A stretch of 64,000 bases of DNA from Ralstonia sp. TCR112 (lineage in GTDB: Bacteria; Pseudomonadota; Gammaproteobacteria; Burkholderiales; Burkholderiaceae). The notes beneath the pieces are model-generated. The model did no database searches. It saw only the letters and a list, made by a program, of their open reading frames with translations, and was not told where the DNA came from. This document shows, in pieces, positions 55,105 to 64,000 of this stretch; within the stretch, counting starts at the first letter, position 1; each line of letters starts with the position of its first letter. A program made the translations under genes and the position numbers. The stretch is taken from NCBI RefSeq assembly GCF_007997035.1, contig NZ_VOSS01000009.1, positions 1 to 64,000 on the forward strand, read 5' to 3'.

Positions 55105-55197
55105 GGCGGTCTCCGCAAAGCGACAGGCAACAGAACTCCCCCGCGCCCACTCAACTGAGCGGGCGCGTGCGGGAAACGCGGGTATCAGGTCAGGCGG

Positions 55198-56358
55198 TCA
55201 GGCGGCGGACGTGGCGGCCTCGGCCTCGCGCGTGTCGGCGCTTGTGTCGGCGCCTGACGCAGCGCTTGTGGCAGCGCGTTGGGCTTCCAGCTCGCGCACC
55301 AGCGGCAGCACCTTGCGACCGAAGTACTCGACTTCTTCGATGAAGTGCAGGAAGCCGGCCAGGATCAGGTCAACGCCGATCGACTTCAGGTGCACGATGC
55401 GCTCCGCAATCTGCTGCGGCGTGCCGATCAGGTTGGTGCGGAAACCGTCGTTGTATTGAACGAGATCTTCAAACGTGGATTTCGCCCAGTTGCCTTCACC
55501 TTCGGGCGATGCCTTGCCGGCTTGCTTCACCGCATCGCCAAAGGCATGCACGGCTTCCACGTGCGCATGCTTGATGATGTCGTCCAGCACCGCCTTGGCT
55601 TCTTCTTCGGTATCGCGCGCGATGATGAAGGCGTTCACCCCGATGCGGACCTTGTGGCCGTTCTCGCGGGCCTTCGCCTGGATATCGTCGATCTGCGCCT
55701 TGATGCCTTCGGGCGTATTGCCGTTGGTGAAGTACCAGTCCGATACGCTGGCCGCGTTGTCGCGTGCGGCACGCGAGCTGCCGCCCTGGAAGATCTCCGG
55801 GTGCGGCTTCTGCAGCGGCTTTGGGCTCAGCGTGTAGTCGTTGATGCGGTAGAAGTCGCCCTTGAAGGTGAACTTGTCCTGCGTCCAGATGCCCTTGAGC
55901 ACGCGGATGAATTCGTTGGAGCGGCGATAGCGCTCGTCGTGTTCGAGCCAAGGCTCCCCGAGTGCCTGGAACTCGCCCTTGAACCAGCCGCTGACGACAT
56001 TGATGGCGATGCGGCCGTTGGAGATGTGGTCGATCGTGGCCAACTGCTTGGCCACCACCGCCGGATGCCAGGGGCCCGGCAGGATGGCGGCCAGCACCTT
56101 CAGCTTGGTGGTGGCGTGCAGGATGGCCTGGCTGAACGACACTGATTCGTGCTGATGCTCGGCGCCGTAGCCGGCGGTAAAACGGATCTGGCTGAGCGCG
56201 TAGTCAAAGCCGGCCTTCTCAGCCGTCTGCGCCAGCTTCTGGTTGTATTCGAGGCTCCAATCGGTGCGCTGCGGGATGGTGCTGACGACCAGGCCGCCGC
56301 TGACGTTCGGCACCCAGTAGGCAAACTTGATAGTGGCGCTGGAAGAAGATTGGCTCAT
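55198..56358 (-). CDS. sfnG: Dimethylsulfone monooxygenase, SfnG type
   Basis: 386 aa luciferase-like flavin monooxygenase. FAYWVPNVSGGLVVSTIPQ at the start and GAEHQHESVSFSQA are characteristic of SfnG; DRISNG-type loop and GGSSRAAR also fit. Uses FMNH2 to cleave dimethylsulfone to methanesulfinate. A Ser/Ala/Thr-rich tail of about 25 residues is extra. FMN reductase is 50 bp upstream. Confidence 0.9.
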   Translation of the reverse strand: MSQSSSSATIKFAYWVPNVSGGLVVSTIPQRTDWSLEYNQKLAQTAEKAGFDYALSQIRFTAGYGAEHQHESVSFSQAILHATTKLKVLAAILPGPWHPAVVAKQLATIDHISNGRIAINVVSGWFKGEFQALGEPWLEHDERYRRSNEFIRVLKGIWTQDKFTFKGDFYRINDYTLSPKPLQKPHPEIFQGGSSRAARDNAASVSDWYFTNGNTPEGIKAQIDDIQAKARENGHKVRIGVNAFIIARDTEEEAKAVLDDIIKHAHVEAVHAFGDAVKQAGKASPEGEGNWAKSTFEDLVQYNDGFRTNLIGTPQQIAERIVHLKSIGVDLILAGFLHFIEEVEYFGRKVLPLVRELEAQRAATSAASGADTSADTREAEAATSAA

Positions 56359-56407
56359 CGCGATGGTCCTTTGCTCAGTGCGGGATGGGAACGAACGAAG
56401 CGGCGCT

Positions 56408-56986
56408 TCAGGCGGCTTGCGCCACCGGGGCGGTGCGGAGGTCTGCGGCCGACGCCGTGCTCAGCAGCGGCAACGCACGCGTGACGGCCAGGGCGATCCG
56501 GTCACGCAGTGCCTGACTGGTGATGTCGTAGCCGTTGAAATCCTGCTCGGATGCATACACGCCGAGCGGCAATGTGCGCGCCTGGAAGAAGCTGAAAAGC
56601 GGCCGCAGCTGATGGTCGATCACCAGCGCGTGACGGTCGCTGCCGCCCGTGGCTGCCAGCAGGACAGGCACGTCGATGAGCGCTTCGTGGTGGACCAGAT
56701 CAAAAAGATGCTTGAACAGACCCGTGTATGAGCCGCGATACACCGGGCTCGCGACCACGAGCACATCGGCCGACTCAATGGCGGCAAGTTCCGCCTGCAC
56801 CCGGCCCGGCAGCTGGTCTCGATACGACGTGCCACCAATGGCTGGAGCCAGTTCTTCGAGCGTGATCAGGTGGACATCGATGGGAAGAACCTCGGCGAGG
56901 GCGGCCAGCAGTTGCTCGACCAATACGAGTGTCCGCGAGGGGCGCTGCACGCTGCCCGAGACGGCCACGACCTTGAACTTGCGACT
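56408..56986 (-). CDS. msuE: NAD(P)H-dependent FMN reductase, MsuE type
   Basis: 192 aa from ATG 56986 (MSRKFKVVAVSGS). Flavodoxin-like FMN reductase with VSGSVQRPSRT and SPVYRGSYTG loops; matches the MsuE group that supplies FMNH2 to sulfonate and sulfone monooxygenases. First gene of the run 56986 to 46297. No convincing CysB or sigma-54 site was identified upstream. Confidence 0.88.
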   Translation of the reverse strand, partial: SRKFKVVAVSGSVQRPSRTLVLVEQLLAALAEVLPIDVHLITLEELAPAIGGTSYRDQLPGRVQAELAAIESADVLVVASPVYRGSYTGLFKHLFDLVHHEALIDVPVLLAATGGSDRHALVIDHQLRPLFSFFQARTLPLGVYASEQDFNGYDITSQALRDRIALAVTRALPLLSTASAADLRTAPVAQAA

Positions 56987-57468
56987 CATTGTGAGTACCT
57001 CTGCGCTTGCGCGATCGACGGAACGATGTGAATGCATGAGCGCGGCCGGCCTTGAGCCATGTCCTGCGCCTGCAAATCATTCTGCGTCGCACCATGCGCA
57101 GCGGCATACGTAGAAATCGGAGCATCTATATTTCAATGCTCGCGTTTCACGCTAAGTCTCTGAGCTGTAAAGAGAATTGAATTCAGTCTTTGGCATTGGG
57201 GCGGTGTTGCCAATCCGCAATCGCGCGATGTCATATCGAAAGACGAATTCCGGATGCGTGCAAGCACGCAATCTGCTGGAGACTTGCTTCCAAAGCATCA
57301 CGATCAACGTGCAGGTCGGTGTGATGATCGACAGCGTCAGCTGCGCGTGTGGTGCCGCAGCCGGTCAATGGCGCGGTCTATGGCGAGCGCCTCCTGTGTC
57401 GTACTGCGACGTGGCCGCGGCGACGCCGCGCCTTTGACGGGCTCCTTTTTGGAAGCCCTTGTGTGACT
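56987..57468. other. Non-coding region upstream of msuE
   Basis: 482 bp between msuE and the HxlR gene. It contains an A+T-rich piece around 57125-57180 and several short inverted repeats. A weak minus-strand TGGCTC-N5-CGGCC (57041-57056) has the GG-N10-GC spacing of a sigma-54 promoter but few other consensus bases. No credible gene was found. Confidence 0.45.
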
Positions 57469-57855
57469 TCAAGTCGCTATCGCCTCGCCACGCGCGCACT
57501 CCGGCGCTACGGCCGGCTCGCGAGACATCTCGTTCGTGCGATACGACTCGCCCCACTCGCGCAGGCTGATGAGCACCGGCGCCAGCGATTCGCCAAGCGG
57601 GGTGAGCGCATATTCGACCTTGGGCGGCACCTGCGGATAGACATGCCGCGCGATGACGCCGTCCGCCTCGAGCTCGCGCAATTGCAGCGTCAGCATGCGC
57701 TGCGTCGCGTTGGGAATCAGCCGCGTCAGTTCCATGAAGCGCTTCTTCCCGGGCAGTAGATGGAACAGGATCACGGGCTTCCAGACGCCGCCGATTACGG
57801 AAAGCGTGACTTCGACCGCACAGCCGCTTTTGCCGTCCTGACGTTTCAGACGCAT
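57469..57855 (-). CDS. HxlR-family transcriptional regulator
   Basis: 128 aa from ATG 57855; the frame is open for 63 codons upstream but without a ribosome site. The CAVEVTLSVIGGVWKPVIL core with a preceding Cys (GKSGCAVE) and LIPNATQRMLTLQLREL winged helix are typical. HxlR proteins often sense aldehydes or thiol stress through that Cys. Divergent from the dehydrogenase at 58004, with repeated sequence at 57863-57895 between them. Confidence 0.92.
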   Translation of the reverse strand: MRLKRQDGKSGCAVEVTLSVIGGVWKPVILFHLLPGKKRFMELTRLIPNATQRMLTLQLRELEADGVIARHVYPQVPPKVEYALTPLGESLAPVLISLREWGESYRTNEMSREPAVAPECARGEAIAT

Positions 57856-57862
57856 GGTTTTA

Positions 57863-57895
57863 TACCTACAAAATTGATAGTACCTGTGAAAATTG
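57863..57895. promoter_or_regulatory. Direct repeats in the HxlR/dehydrogenase intergenic region
   Basis: TACCTACAAAATTG (57863-57876) and TACCTGTGAAAATTG (57881-57895) are near-identical direct repeats with an 18-bp period. They lie 8-40 bp from the HxlR start and 109-141 bp from the dehydrogenase start, a position suited to HxlR binding. Confidence 0.6.
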
Positions 57896-58003
57896 TACGT
57901 TCTTGCGAAGCAGGAGGTACGACGTGACAATGCCTGCAATGCGGTATCGCTGCAAGTTTTGCAGCGCTGCCTTTGCAACCTTCTCACTGAGGACATCGTC
58001 TTT

Positions 58004-59011
58004 ATGAAAGCCATTACCCTGCGCCAGCCCGCTGGCCTCGACAAACTTCACCTCGTCGATCTGCCCGACCCCGGCCAGCCGCGCGCCGGAGAAATCCGCG
58101 TGCGTGTGCATGCCAGCTCGCTCAACTTTCACGATCTGGGCGTGGTCAGTGGCCGCATGCCGAGTGCCGACGGCCGCATCCCCATGTCAGATGGTGCCGG
58201 GGTGGTGGAAGCAGTGGGCGAAGGCGTGGATGAGTTTGCCGTGGGCGATTCGGTCGTCTCGACGTTTTTTCCGACCTGGCTGGATGGCGGGCCGACCATC
58301 GCCGATTTTGCGACCGTGCCCGGCGACGGCGTCGACGGCTATGCACGCGAATACGTCGTGCGCCCGGCGCATTGGTTCACGCATGCGCCGCGCGGTTACA
58401 GCCATGCCGAAGCGGCCACGCTGACGACGGCAGGCCTCACTGCATGGCGTGCGCTGGTGGTCGACGCGCGCTTGAAGGCCGGTGACACCGTGCTGGTGCT
58501 CGGCACGGGCGGCGTGTCGATCTTTGCGCTGCAATTTGCCAAGAGCATGGGCGCAACGGTGATCGCAACTTCATCCTCCGACGAGAAGCTGGCACGGGCC
58601 CAGGCGCTCGGCGCTGATTTCACGATCAACTATCGGCGCGATACCGACTGGGCGGCCAAGGTGCTCGAGTACACGAACGGCCGGGGCGTGGACAACGTGA
58701 TCGAAGTGGGCGGCCCCGACACGCTCGGCCAATCCATTCAGGCGTGCCGCACGGGCGGGCATATCGCCCTGATCGGGGTGCTGACCGGCGTTGCCGGCCC
58801 GGTGCCGACGGTTGAGCTGATGCGACGGCATCAGACGCTGCAGGGTTTGATTGTCGGCAGCCGAAGCCACCAGCGCGACATGGTGCGCGCCATCGAGGCG
58901 ACCGGCATCAAGCCGGTGATTGATCGGACGTTCGCGCTGGAAGACATTGCCGACGCGTTTGCGCATCAGGCGGCGGGCAAGCACTTCGGCAAGCTTTGCC
59001 TGTCGATTTGA
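58004..59011 (+). CDS. Medium-chain zinc-type alcohol dehydrogenase (NAD(P)H quinone-like)
   Basis: 335 aa from ATG 58004. GroES-like fold with SSLNFHDLGVVSGR and Rossmann motif GTGGVSIFALQFA near 167. The zinc-ligand Cys/His set is absent, pointing to a quinone-reductase or enoyl-reductase role rather than true alcohol oxidation. Divergent from the HxlR regulator and probably induced by an electrophile. Confidence 0.92.
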   Translation: MKAITLRQPAGLDKLHLVDLPDPGQPRAGEIRVRVHASSLNFHDLGVVSGRMPSADGRIPMSDGAGVVEAVGEGVDEFAVGDSVVSTFFPTWLDGGPTIADFATVPGDGVDGYAREYVVRPAHWFTHAPRGYSHAEAATLTTAGLTAWRALVVDARLKAGDTVLVLGTGGVSIFALQFAKSMGATVIATSSSDEKLARAQALGADFTINYRRDTDWAAKVLEYTNGRGVDNVIEVGGPDTLGQSIQACRTGGHIALIGVLTGVAGPVPTVELMRRHQTLQGLIVGSRSHQRDMVRAIEATGIKPVIDRTFALEDIADAFAHQAAGKHFGKLCLSI

Positions 59012-59096
59012 GTTGCGCGGGCGGCGCGAAACACCCTCGGCTTGGGTGGGACGCCGCCCGAATCTGCCGGCCAATGCACCGGCGTGAAGGCGAGGG

Positions 59097-59750
59097 TTAT
59101 ACGGTGAAGTATTCGGGCCGCAGCCGGCGCGTGATTTCCAGCACCGGCAGCACGTGGTCCAGATGCTCGCGCATGGCGCGCACGGCGCGTTTCGGGTTGT
59201 TGGAAGCCAGGGCGTCGATCACCGCGCGGTGCTCGGCCAGCACCTCGGTCATGCGGCCCTCCAGGGGCAGCGTCAGCAGCCGGTAGCGGTCGATTTGCGT
59301 TTTGACTTCGAGGATGATCTGCCAGACGCCGGGGTAGCCCGACAGCTCGGCCAGCGTGGCGTGAAAGGCTTCATCGGTGCGGAAGAAGCCGCGCCGGTTG
59401 CTCTCGCGCACGCATTGGGCTTGCCGCTCCAGCACGACGTTGAGCTTGTGGATGCCTTCGGGCGTCATGCGCTCGGCAGCCTTCTCGATGATGGCGACCT
59501 CCAGCGCGCCGCGCACGAGCATGGCTTCTTCCAGCGTATTGAGCGGAATGCGGGAGACGAACGTCCCGACGCGGGCCTGGACGTCGATCAGTCCTTCCTC
59601 GGCCAACCGCTGGACCGCCTCGTGCACGGGGGTGCGGCTGGTGCCGAATTCTTCTGCGAGATCCTTCTCGACGATGCGCGTTCCGGGCAGCAGTTCCATC
59701 TCGACAATCCGCTCACGCAGGCTCAGGTACACGCGTCGAGAGGCGGTCAT
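59097..59750 (-). CDS. GntR-family regulator (FCD/FadR group)
   Basis: 217 aa from ATG 59750, chosen because GAGGACGAGG stands just before; an ATG at 59795 adds 15 residues. N-terminal winged helix (LAEEFGTSRTPVHEAVQRL) and C-terminal FCD ligand domain with the metal-ligand pattern EAFHATL and DHVLPVL. It lies downstream of and on the same strand as the porin and TRAP genes, which it may repress. Sugar acids are typical ligands of this group. Confidence 0.9.
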   Translation of the reverse strand: MTASRRVYLSLRERIVEMELLPGTRIVEKDLAEEFGTSRTPVHEAVQRLAEEGLIDVQARVGTFVSRIPLNTLEEAMLVRGALEVAIIEKAAERMTPEGIHKLNVVLERQAQCVRESNRRGFFRTDEAFHATLAELSGYPGVWQIILEVKTQIDRYRLLTLPLEGRMTEVLAEHRAVIDALASNNPKRAVRAMREHLDHVLPVLEITRRLRPEYFTV

Positions 59751-59977
59751 GGTGGCCTCGTCCTCACGCGACGAGGGGAAAGGGCGCGAAGTCATACAGC
59801 TCGCAACGAGTTCGGGGGGAAGTGGAAAGGGTCGCAACGGCGCAGCCTGAGGTTTCGATGCGGTCAGAGACCAAGGGCGGCGCGGGCACCATGATAGCGG
59901 CAAACTCCGCGCGCTTGAACAGAGGTGAACCCGGGCACGGCGTCCGAAGTGGACGCTGTGCCCGGCGCTCAAACCGG

Positions 59978-61186
59978 TCAGAACCGGTGAATCATGCCGA
60001 CAGCCACGGCCAGCTGCGACCCGGTTGCCGAGGGTGCGCCGTTCTGGCCGTCGCCGATGGACGCCGTGGCGTCGATGATGCTGCCCGTGGGCGAGATCGT
60101 CTTGCCGTTGGCCTTCTGGTACGCCTCCAGCAAGTACAGGCCCGTGCGCTTCGAAAAGCTGTAGTACTGCGACAGGTTGAACTGGTGATACGTCGCCGCA
60201 TCGGCAATGCCGTTGGCCTTGGTGGCGCGCGTGTACGAATAGCCGGCTGCCAGGTCAAGCGTCGGGGTGGCCTTGTAGTGCAGCACGGCGCCGCCCGTAT
60301 TGAAGATCGCCTCGCTGGCGAACTTGGAGTTCAGGCCCGGGATGTACTGCACGTTGGAGTACGACACCGACACGTCCCATGTCGGCGAGAACGTGTACGA
60401 GCCCAGCACGGCAAAGCGCTGCTGTGCGGCCGCCAGCTGGTAGCCGGCATTGATGGCGGACACGGCCGGCTGGCTGCCGTTGTTGGATAGCGCCGAGTTC
60501 GCGCCCCAGGCGCCTCCGCCCACCGTGGAGTTGTTCACGCGCATGAAGCCGGCCCCCACGCCGACCGGCCCGTTGGCATAGCGCGCGGCAAAGCTCCAGG
60601 TGGACCCATTGCCCGCGCTGCCCGGCGTTTCGCCCATGCCGTACGAGCCGCTGAACGTCACGCCGCCTAGCGTGGGCGACATGTACACCACGGAGTTGTT
60701 GACGCGGTAGTTGGTGTCGAGCGAATCGATATCGCCGGGGTGCGCACCGTAGAAGCCGGTCAGCCAGTTGATCGGGCTGTACGGGGCGAGGATCGAGAAA
60801 TACGCCGTGTACTGACGGCCCAGCGTGACGGTGCCCAGGTCGCGGTTGGCAATGCCGACGAACGCCTGGCGATTGAACATCAGCCCCGAGACCGATTGCG
60901 AGCCCGTGTCGCCGTTAAAGCCTTCTTCGAGCACGAACTGCGCGCTGTTGCCGCCGCCCAGGTCTTCGTTGCCCTTGAAGCCGAAGCGGCTGCCCGACCA
61001 GATGCCGCTGTTCTGCTTCACGACCGAATGGCCGTTCGAGGTGGAGCCGACCGAGGTCTGGTTGCTCTGATACCCGACCGACACGTCGATGTTGCCGTAC
61101 AGCGTGACGCTGCTCTGCGCGTACGCCGATTCGGCGATGCCTCCTGTGAGTGCAATCGCTGCCGCGATGGCTACCTGGCTCTTCAT
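59978..61186 (-). CDS. Gram-negative porin (OmpC/GBP-like)
   Basis: 402 aa. Signal peptide MKSQVAIAAAIALTGGIAESAYA, mature SSVTLYGNIDVSVGYQSNQ start typical of betaproteobacterial trimeric porins, and terminal Phe (VGMIHRF) needed for outer-membrane assembly. Anion-type or general diffusion channel. Precedes TRAP genes and probably supplies the periplasm with their substrate. Confidence 0.95.
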   Translation of the reverse strand: MKSQVAIAAAIALTGGIAESAYAQSSVTLYGNIDVSVGYQSNQTSVGSTSNGHSVVKQNSGIWSGSRFGFKGNEDLGGGNSAQFVLEEGFNGDTGSQSVSGLMFNRQAFVGIANRDLGTVTLGRQYTAYFSILAPYSPINWLTGFYGAHPGDIDSLDTNYRVNNSVVYMSPTLGGVTFSGSYGMGETPGSAGNGSTWSFAARYANGPVGVGAGFMRVNNSTVGGGAWGANSALSNNGSQPAVSAINAGYQLAAAQQRFAVLGSYTFSPTWDVSVSYSNVQYIPGLNSKFASEAIFNTGGAVLHYKATPTLDLAAGYSYTRATKANGIADAATYHQFNLSQYYSFSKRTGLYLLEAYQKANGKTISPTGSIIDATASIGDGQNGAPSATGSQLAVAVGMIHRF

Positions 61187-61253
61187 GATGACTCCTTCCT
61201 TGATGTCGCAGCCGTGGCCGCATGTTGGTTATTCGTGGGGATTGCGTTTGTGC

Positions 61254-62606
61254 TCAGAACACCGGATGCCCGTTGATCACGCTCGGCAGCCAGGTCGAGA
61301 AGAACGGCACGTAGGTCACCACGTTGATGGCGGTGAAGATGGCGAGGTAGTAGGGCCAGGCGATCTTGGTGGTCTCACCGATGGAGACCTCCCCGATGGC
61401 GCAGCCGACAAACTGCACCGAGCCGATGGGCGGATGCACGAGGCCGAGCGAACAGTTCAGCAGCAGCATGATCCCGAACTGCACCGGGCCGACGCCGCAG
61501 TGCATGGCCATCGGCAGGAACAGCGGCGTGGTGATCAGGATGTGCGCCGCCATGTCGACGAACGTACCCAGGAAGACCTGCAGGATGTTGATGTAGAGCA
61601 GCATCAGCCAGGGTGCGGCGCTGGTCTGCGTGAGCATCTGCTCGATGGCGTCCGGGATCTCCAGGTAGGCCAACTGGAAGCGCAGCATGTTCGACACGGC
61701 AATCAGCAGCAGCACCACGCCCGTGGTCTTGGCGGCGTGGGCGAGCGCGCGGCGGAACTTGCTCCACGTCATGGAGCGATAGACGAGCACCGTCAGGCAC
61801 AGCGAATACGCGACGGCGATGGCGGCGGCTTCGGTGGCCGTGGCAATGCCCATGGCCACGCATACCAGGATCAGCGCGATCACCATCAGGCCCGGTACCG
61901 CGCCCACAAAGGCGCGTGCCACGGCAAACCAGCCGGGGAAGGCCGGCAGCTCGGTCGAGCCGTCGGCGCGGCGCGGGAAGCCGTAGCGCTTGGCTTGCCA
62001 GTAGGCGGCGATCAGCACGAAGCCCATGACCCACAGCACGGGCAGCAGCCCCGAGAACAGCAGGTCGCCAATCGACACGCCGCTCACCTGCTGACCGTTG
62101 AGCGAACCCACGATGCCCTGCGCCGCAAAGGCGTAGATGATCATGTTGGTTGAGGTCGGCATGAGCGCCCCGGCCAGCGAGGCATGCGTGGTCACGTTCA
62201 CGGCGTAGGCCGCGCTGTAACCTTCGCGCTTCATCAGCGGGATCACCACGCCGCCCATGGCCGACGTGTCGGCGGTGGGCGAACCCGACACGCCGCCGAA
62301 CAGCGTGCAGGCCACCACGTTGGCCATGCCGAGGCCACCGCGGAAGTGCCCCACGAGGGATTGCGCGAAGCGCAGGATGCGGTCTGCGATGCCGCCGTGC
62401 AGCATCAGCTCGCCCGACAGAATGAAGAACGGCACGGCCAGGAACGAGAACGCGTTCATGCCCGAGATCATCGACTGCATGGCGGTGGCCGCCGGCAGAC
62501 CTTCGTGCAGATACGTCAGCACGCATGACAGGCCGAGCGCGAACGAAACCGGTACGCCCAGCAGAAGAAACGCCAGAAAACTGACGGAGAGAATGGCGAG
62601 ATCCAT
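61254..62606 (-). CDS. TRAP transporter large permease (DctM-like)
   Basis: 450 aa, about 12-13 helices, of the DctM/DctQ-M family: FLAVPFFILSGELM, GGVSGSPTADTSAMG, VPLMKREGYSAAYA-type loop and PIGSVQFVGCAIG. Sodium-driven uptake of carboxylates. Starts at ATG 62606, 6 bp after a TAA that would fit as the dctQ stop if a frameshift there were corrected. Confidence 0.95.
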   Translation of the reverse strand: MDLAILSVSFLAFLLLGVPVSFALGLSCVLTYLHEGLPAATAMQSMISGMNAFSFLAVPFFILSGELMLHGGIADRILRFAQSLVGHFRGGLGMANVVACTLFGGVSGSPTADTSAMGGVVIPLMKREGYSAAYAVNVTTHASLAGALMPTSTNMIIYAFAAQGIVGSLNGQQVSGVSIGDLLFSGLLPVLWVMGFVLIAAYWQAKRYGFPRRADGSTELPAFPGWFAVARAFVGAVPGLMVIALILVCVAMGIATATEAAAIAVAYSLCLTVLVYRSMTWSKFRRALAHAAKTTGVVLLLIAVSNMLRFQLAYLEIPDAIEQMLTQTSAAPWLMLLYINILQVFLGTFVDMAAHILITTPLFLPMAMHCGVGPVQFGIMLLLNCSLGLVHPPIGSVQFVGCAIGEVSIGETTKIAWPYYLAIFTAINVVTYVPFFSTWLPSVINGHPVF

Positions 62607-63100
62607 GGTGACTTAACTGCGTCTTGCGCGAACAGCCCGATCAGGCGTTCGAGAGCGAATAGGGCGATGGCGACACTGGCCACGATCGGAATCCAGTAGC
62701 GGACGGCTTCAGGCAGGCCGAGGATGGGAATGCGATCACCGAACGTGGTTTCGGCCATGTCGAAGCAGCCGATGAAGATCACCACGGCAAAGGCGATCAG
62801 ACACAGCTTCTGCAGCACGTGCGCGGCGCGCTTGCCACCAGCAGGGAGGCGCTCAACAAAGGAATCCAGGCCGATATGGCCGCCTTCGCGCACCTTGAGC
62901 GCGGCCCCGAACATCGCGATGGCCACCACCATGAGTAGGGCGATGGGTTCAACAAAATCCGGCGCGTTGTTGAAGACGTAGCGCATGACCACGCCGTAGA
63001 AGACGAGTACGGTCAGCGTGGCCAGGCATGACGCCGCCACAAGCGAGAGCACAAGCGCAAACGCATCGTTGATGCGTTTGAGTAAAGACATCGATTGCAT
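62516..63100 (-). CDS. TRAP transporter small permease (DctQ-like), C-terminus possibly frameshifted
   Basis: 194 aa from ATG 63100. Four membrane helices; core FNNAPDFVEPIALLMVVAIAMFGAAL is typical. The last 25-30 residues overlap dctM in an unnatural frame (aromatic and Arg/Ser/Cys-rich). A single missing base near 62620 would give a TAA at 62613-62615, 6 bp before dctM, and a normal ~170 aa protein. The overlap of 91 bp with dctM is otherwise unusual. Confidence 0.85.
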   Translation of the reverse strand: MQSMSLLKRINDAFALVLSLVAASCLATLTVLVFYGVVMRYVFNNAPDFVEPIALLMVVAIAMFGAALKVREGGHIGLDSFVERLPAGGKRAAHVLQKLCLIAFAVVIFIGCFDMAETTFGDRIPILGLPEAVRYWIPIVASVAIALFALERLIGLFAQDAVKSPWISPFSPSVFWRFFCWAYRFRSRSACHAC

Positions 63101-63234
63101 GCTGAACCTGGAGGGGGAGCGCGGTATCGGAGGTGGGCAGGCGTGGCCGGTGTACCAACGGCGCACATCGGCAGCCTGCCCGGCGCGGGCTTGCGGGAAA
63201 GGCGCAGGCCCTGCGCTTGAGCGGTGAGGCAGGC

Positions 63235-64000
<766 letters not shown>

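Noticed and set aside
57041-57056. Sigma-54 promoter-like TGGCTC-N5-CGGCC before msuE
   Set aside because: Only the GG and GC positions fit; the remaining consensus is absent, so it is not called.
57177-57437. 86-codon open frame between msuE and hxlR
   Set aside because: No ribosome site, biased composition and no conserved pattern; treated as chance.

Overview
The window is a GC-rich segment of a beta-proteobacterial genome, most likely Ralstonia (the R. pickettii/insidiosa/mannitolilytica side of the genus). The evidence is codon and base composition, a paaABCDE operon with a TetR-type repressor, many LysR/TetR/GntR regulators, a classical 16-strand-type porin and TRAP/Liv transporters. 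Almost the whole window is accessory or metabolic-versatility DNA; no rRNA, prophage, CRISPR array or intact insertion sequence was seen.

Layout. 1-4983 (minus): a tightly overlapping DNA-repair operon of exonuclease, ATP-dependent ligase and a DEXH helicase that runs off the left edge. 5028-17317: a signalling and orphan-protein region with three paralogous small proteins of unknown function, a large lipoprotein with an NlpC/P60-like domain, a PAS-GGDEF diguanylate cyclase, a chemoreceptor followed by two look-alike 104-105 aa helical proteins, and an FNR-type regulator with all four Fe-S cysteines. Four FNR-box-like sites (5637, 12032, 14548, 16835) sit in front of these genes, so the block looks like an oxygen-responsive group. 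17497-24591: small enzymes and regulators (M48-like metallopeptidase, quinone oxidoreductase with its TetR, AhpD-like protein, cupin, MocR regulator, HD-domain hydrolase, SDR). 24592-24979: a gene-free patch with a terminator, a nested inverted repeat and a degenerate tRNA-like sequence. 24980-32372: PRISE-like SDR with LysR, cheV, BamE-like lipoprotein, a TetR/SnoaL pair with a clear shared operator, a VOC protein, and a DHA2-type MFS exporter behind a possible leader-peptide attenuator.

32444-37825: phenylacetyl-CoA epoxidase operon paaABCDE, with a promoter whose spacer is a perfect palindrome, then a convergent TetR repressor and an enol-lactonase-like hydrolase. 37937-39826: a LysR gene and a methyltransferase, both frameshifted, as is paaA; all three are explained by one missing base each. 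39836-45030: cysteine dioxygenase, a cystathionine beta-lyase-type PLP enzyme and a complete polar amino-acid ABC transporter, a sulfur amino-acid module. 46297-56986 (all minus): an organosulfur operon containing an FMN reductase (msuE type), dimethylsulfone monooxygenase (sfnG type), a full Liv-type ABC transporter, two SfnB/DszC-like flavoproteins and a sigma-54 activator of the SfnR type. 57469-59011: HxlR regulator and divergent alcohol dehydrogenase. 59097-64000: GntR regulator, porin and a TRAP transporter whose binding protein is cut by the right edge.

How it works together: two adjacent sulfur modules (cysteine/methionine-type and sulfone/sulfonate-type), an aromatic-acid module and a TRAP uptake module point to a soil/water generalist. 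The left third is the least understood part and holds the best candidates for new biology.
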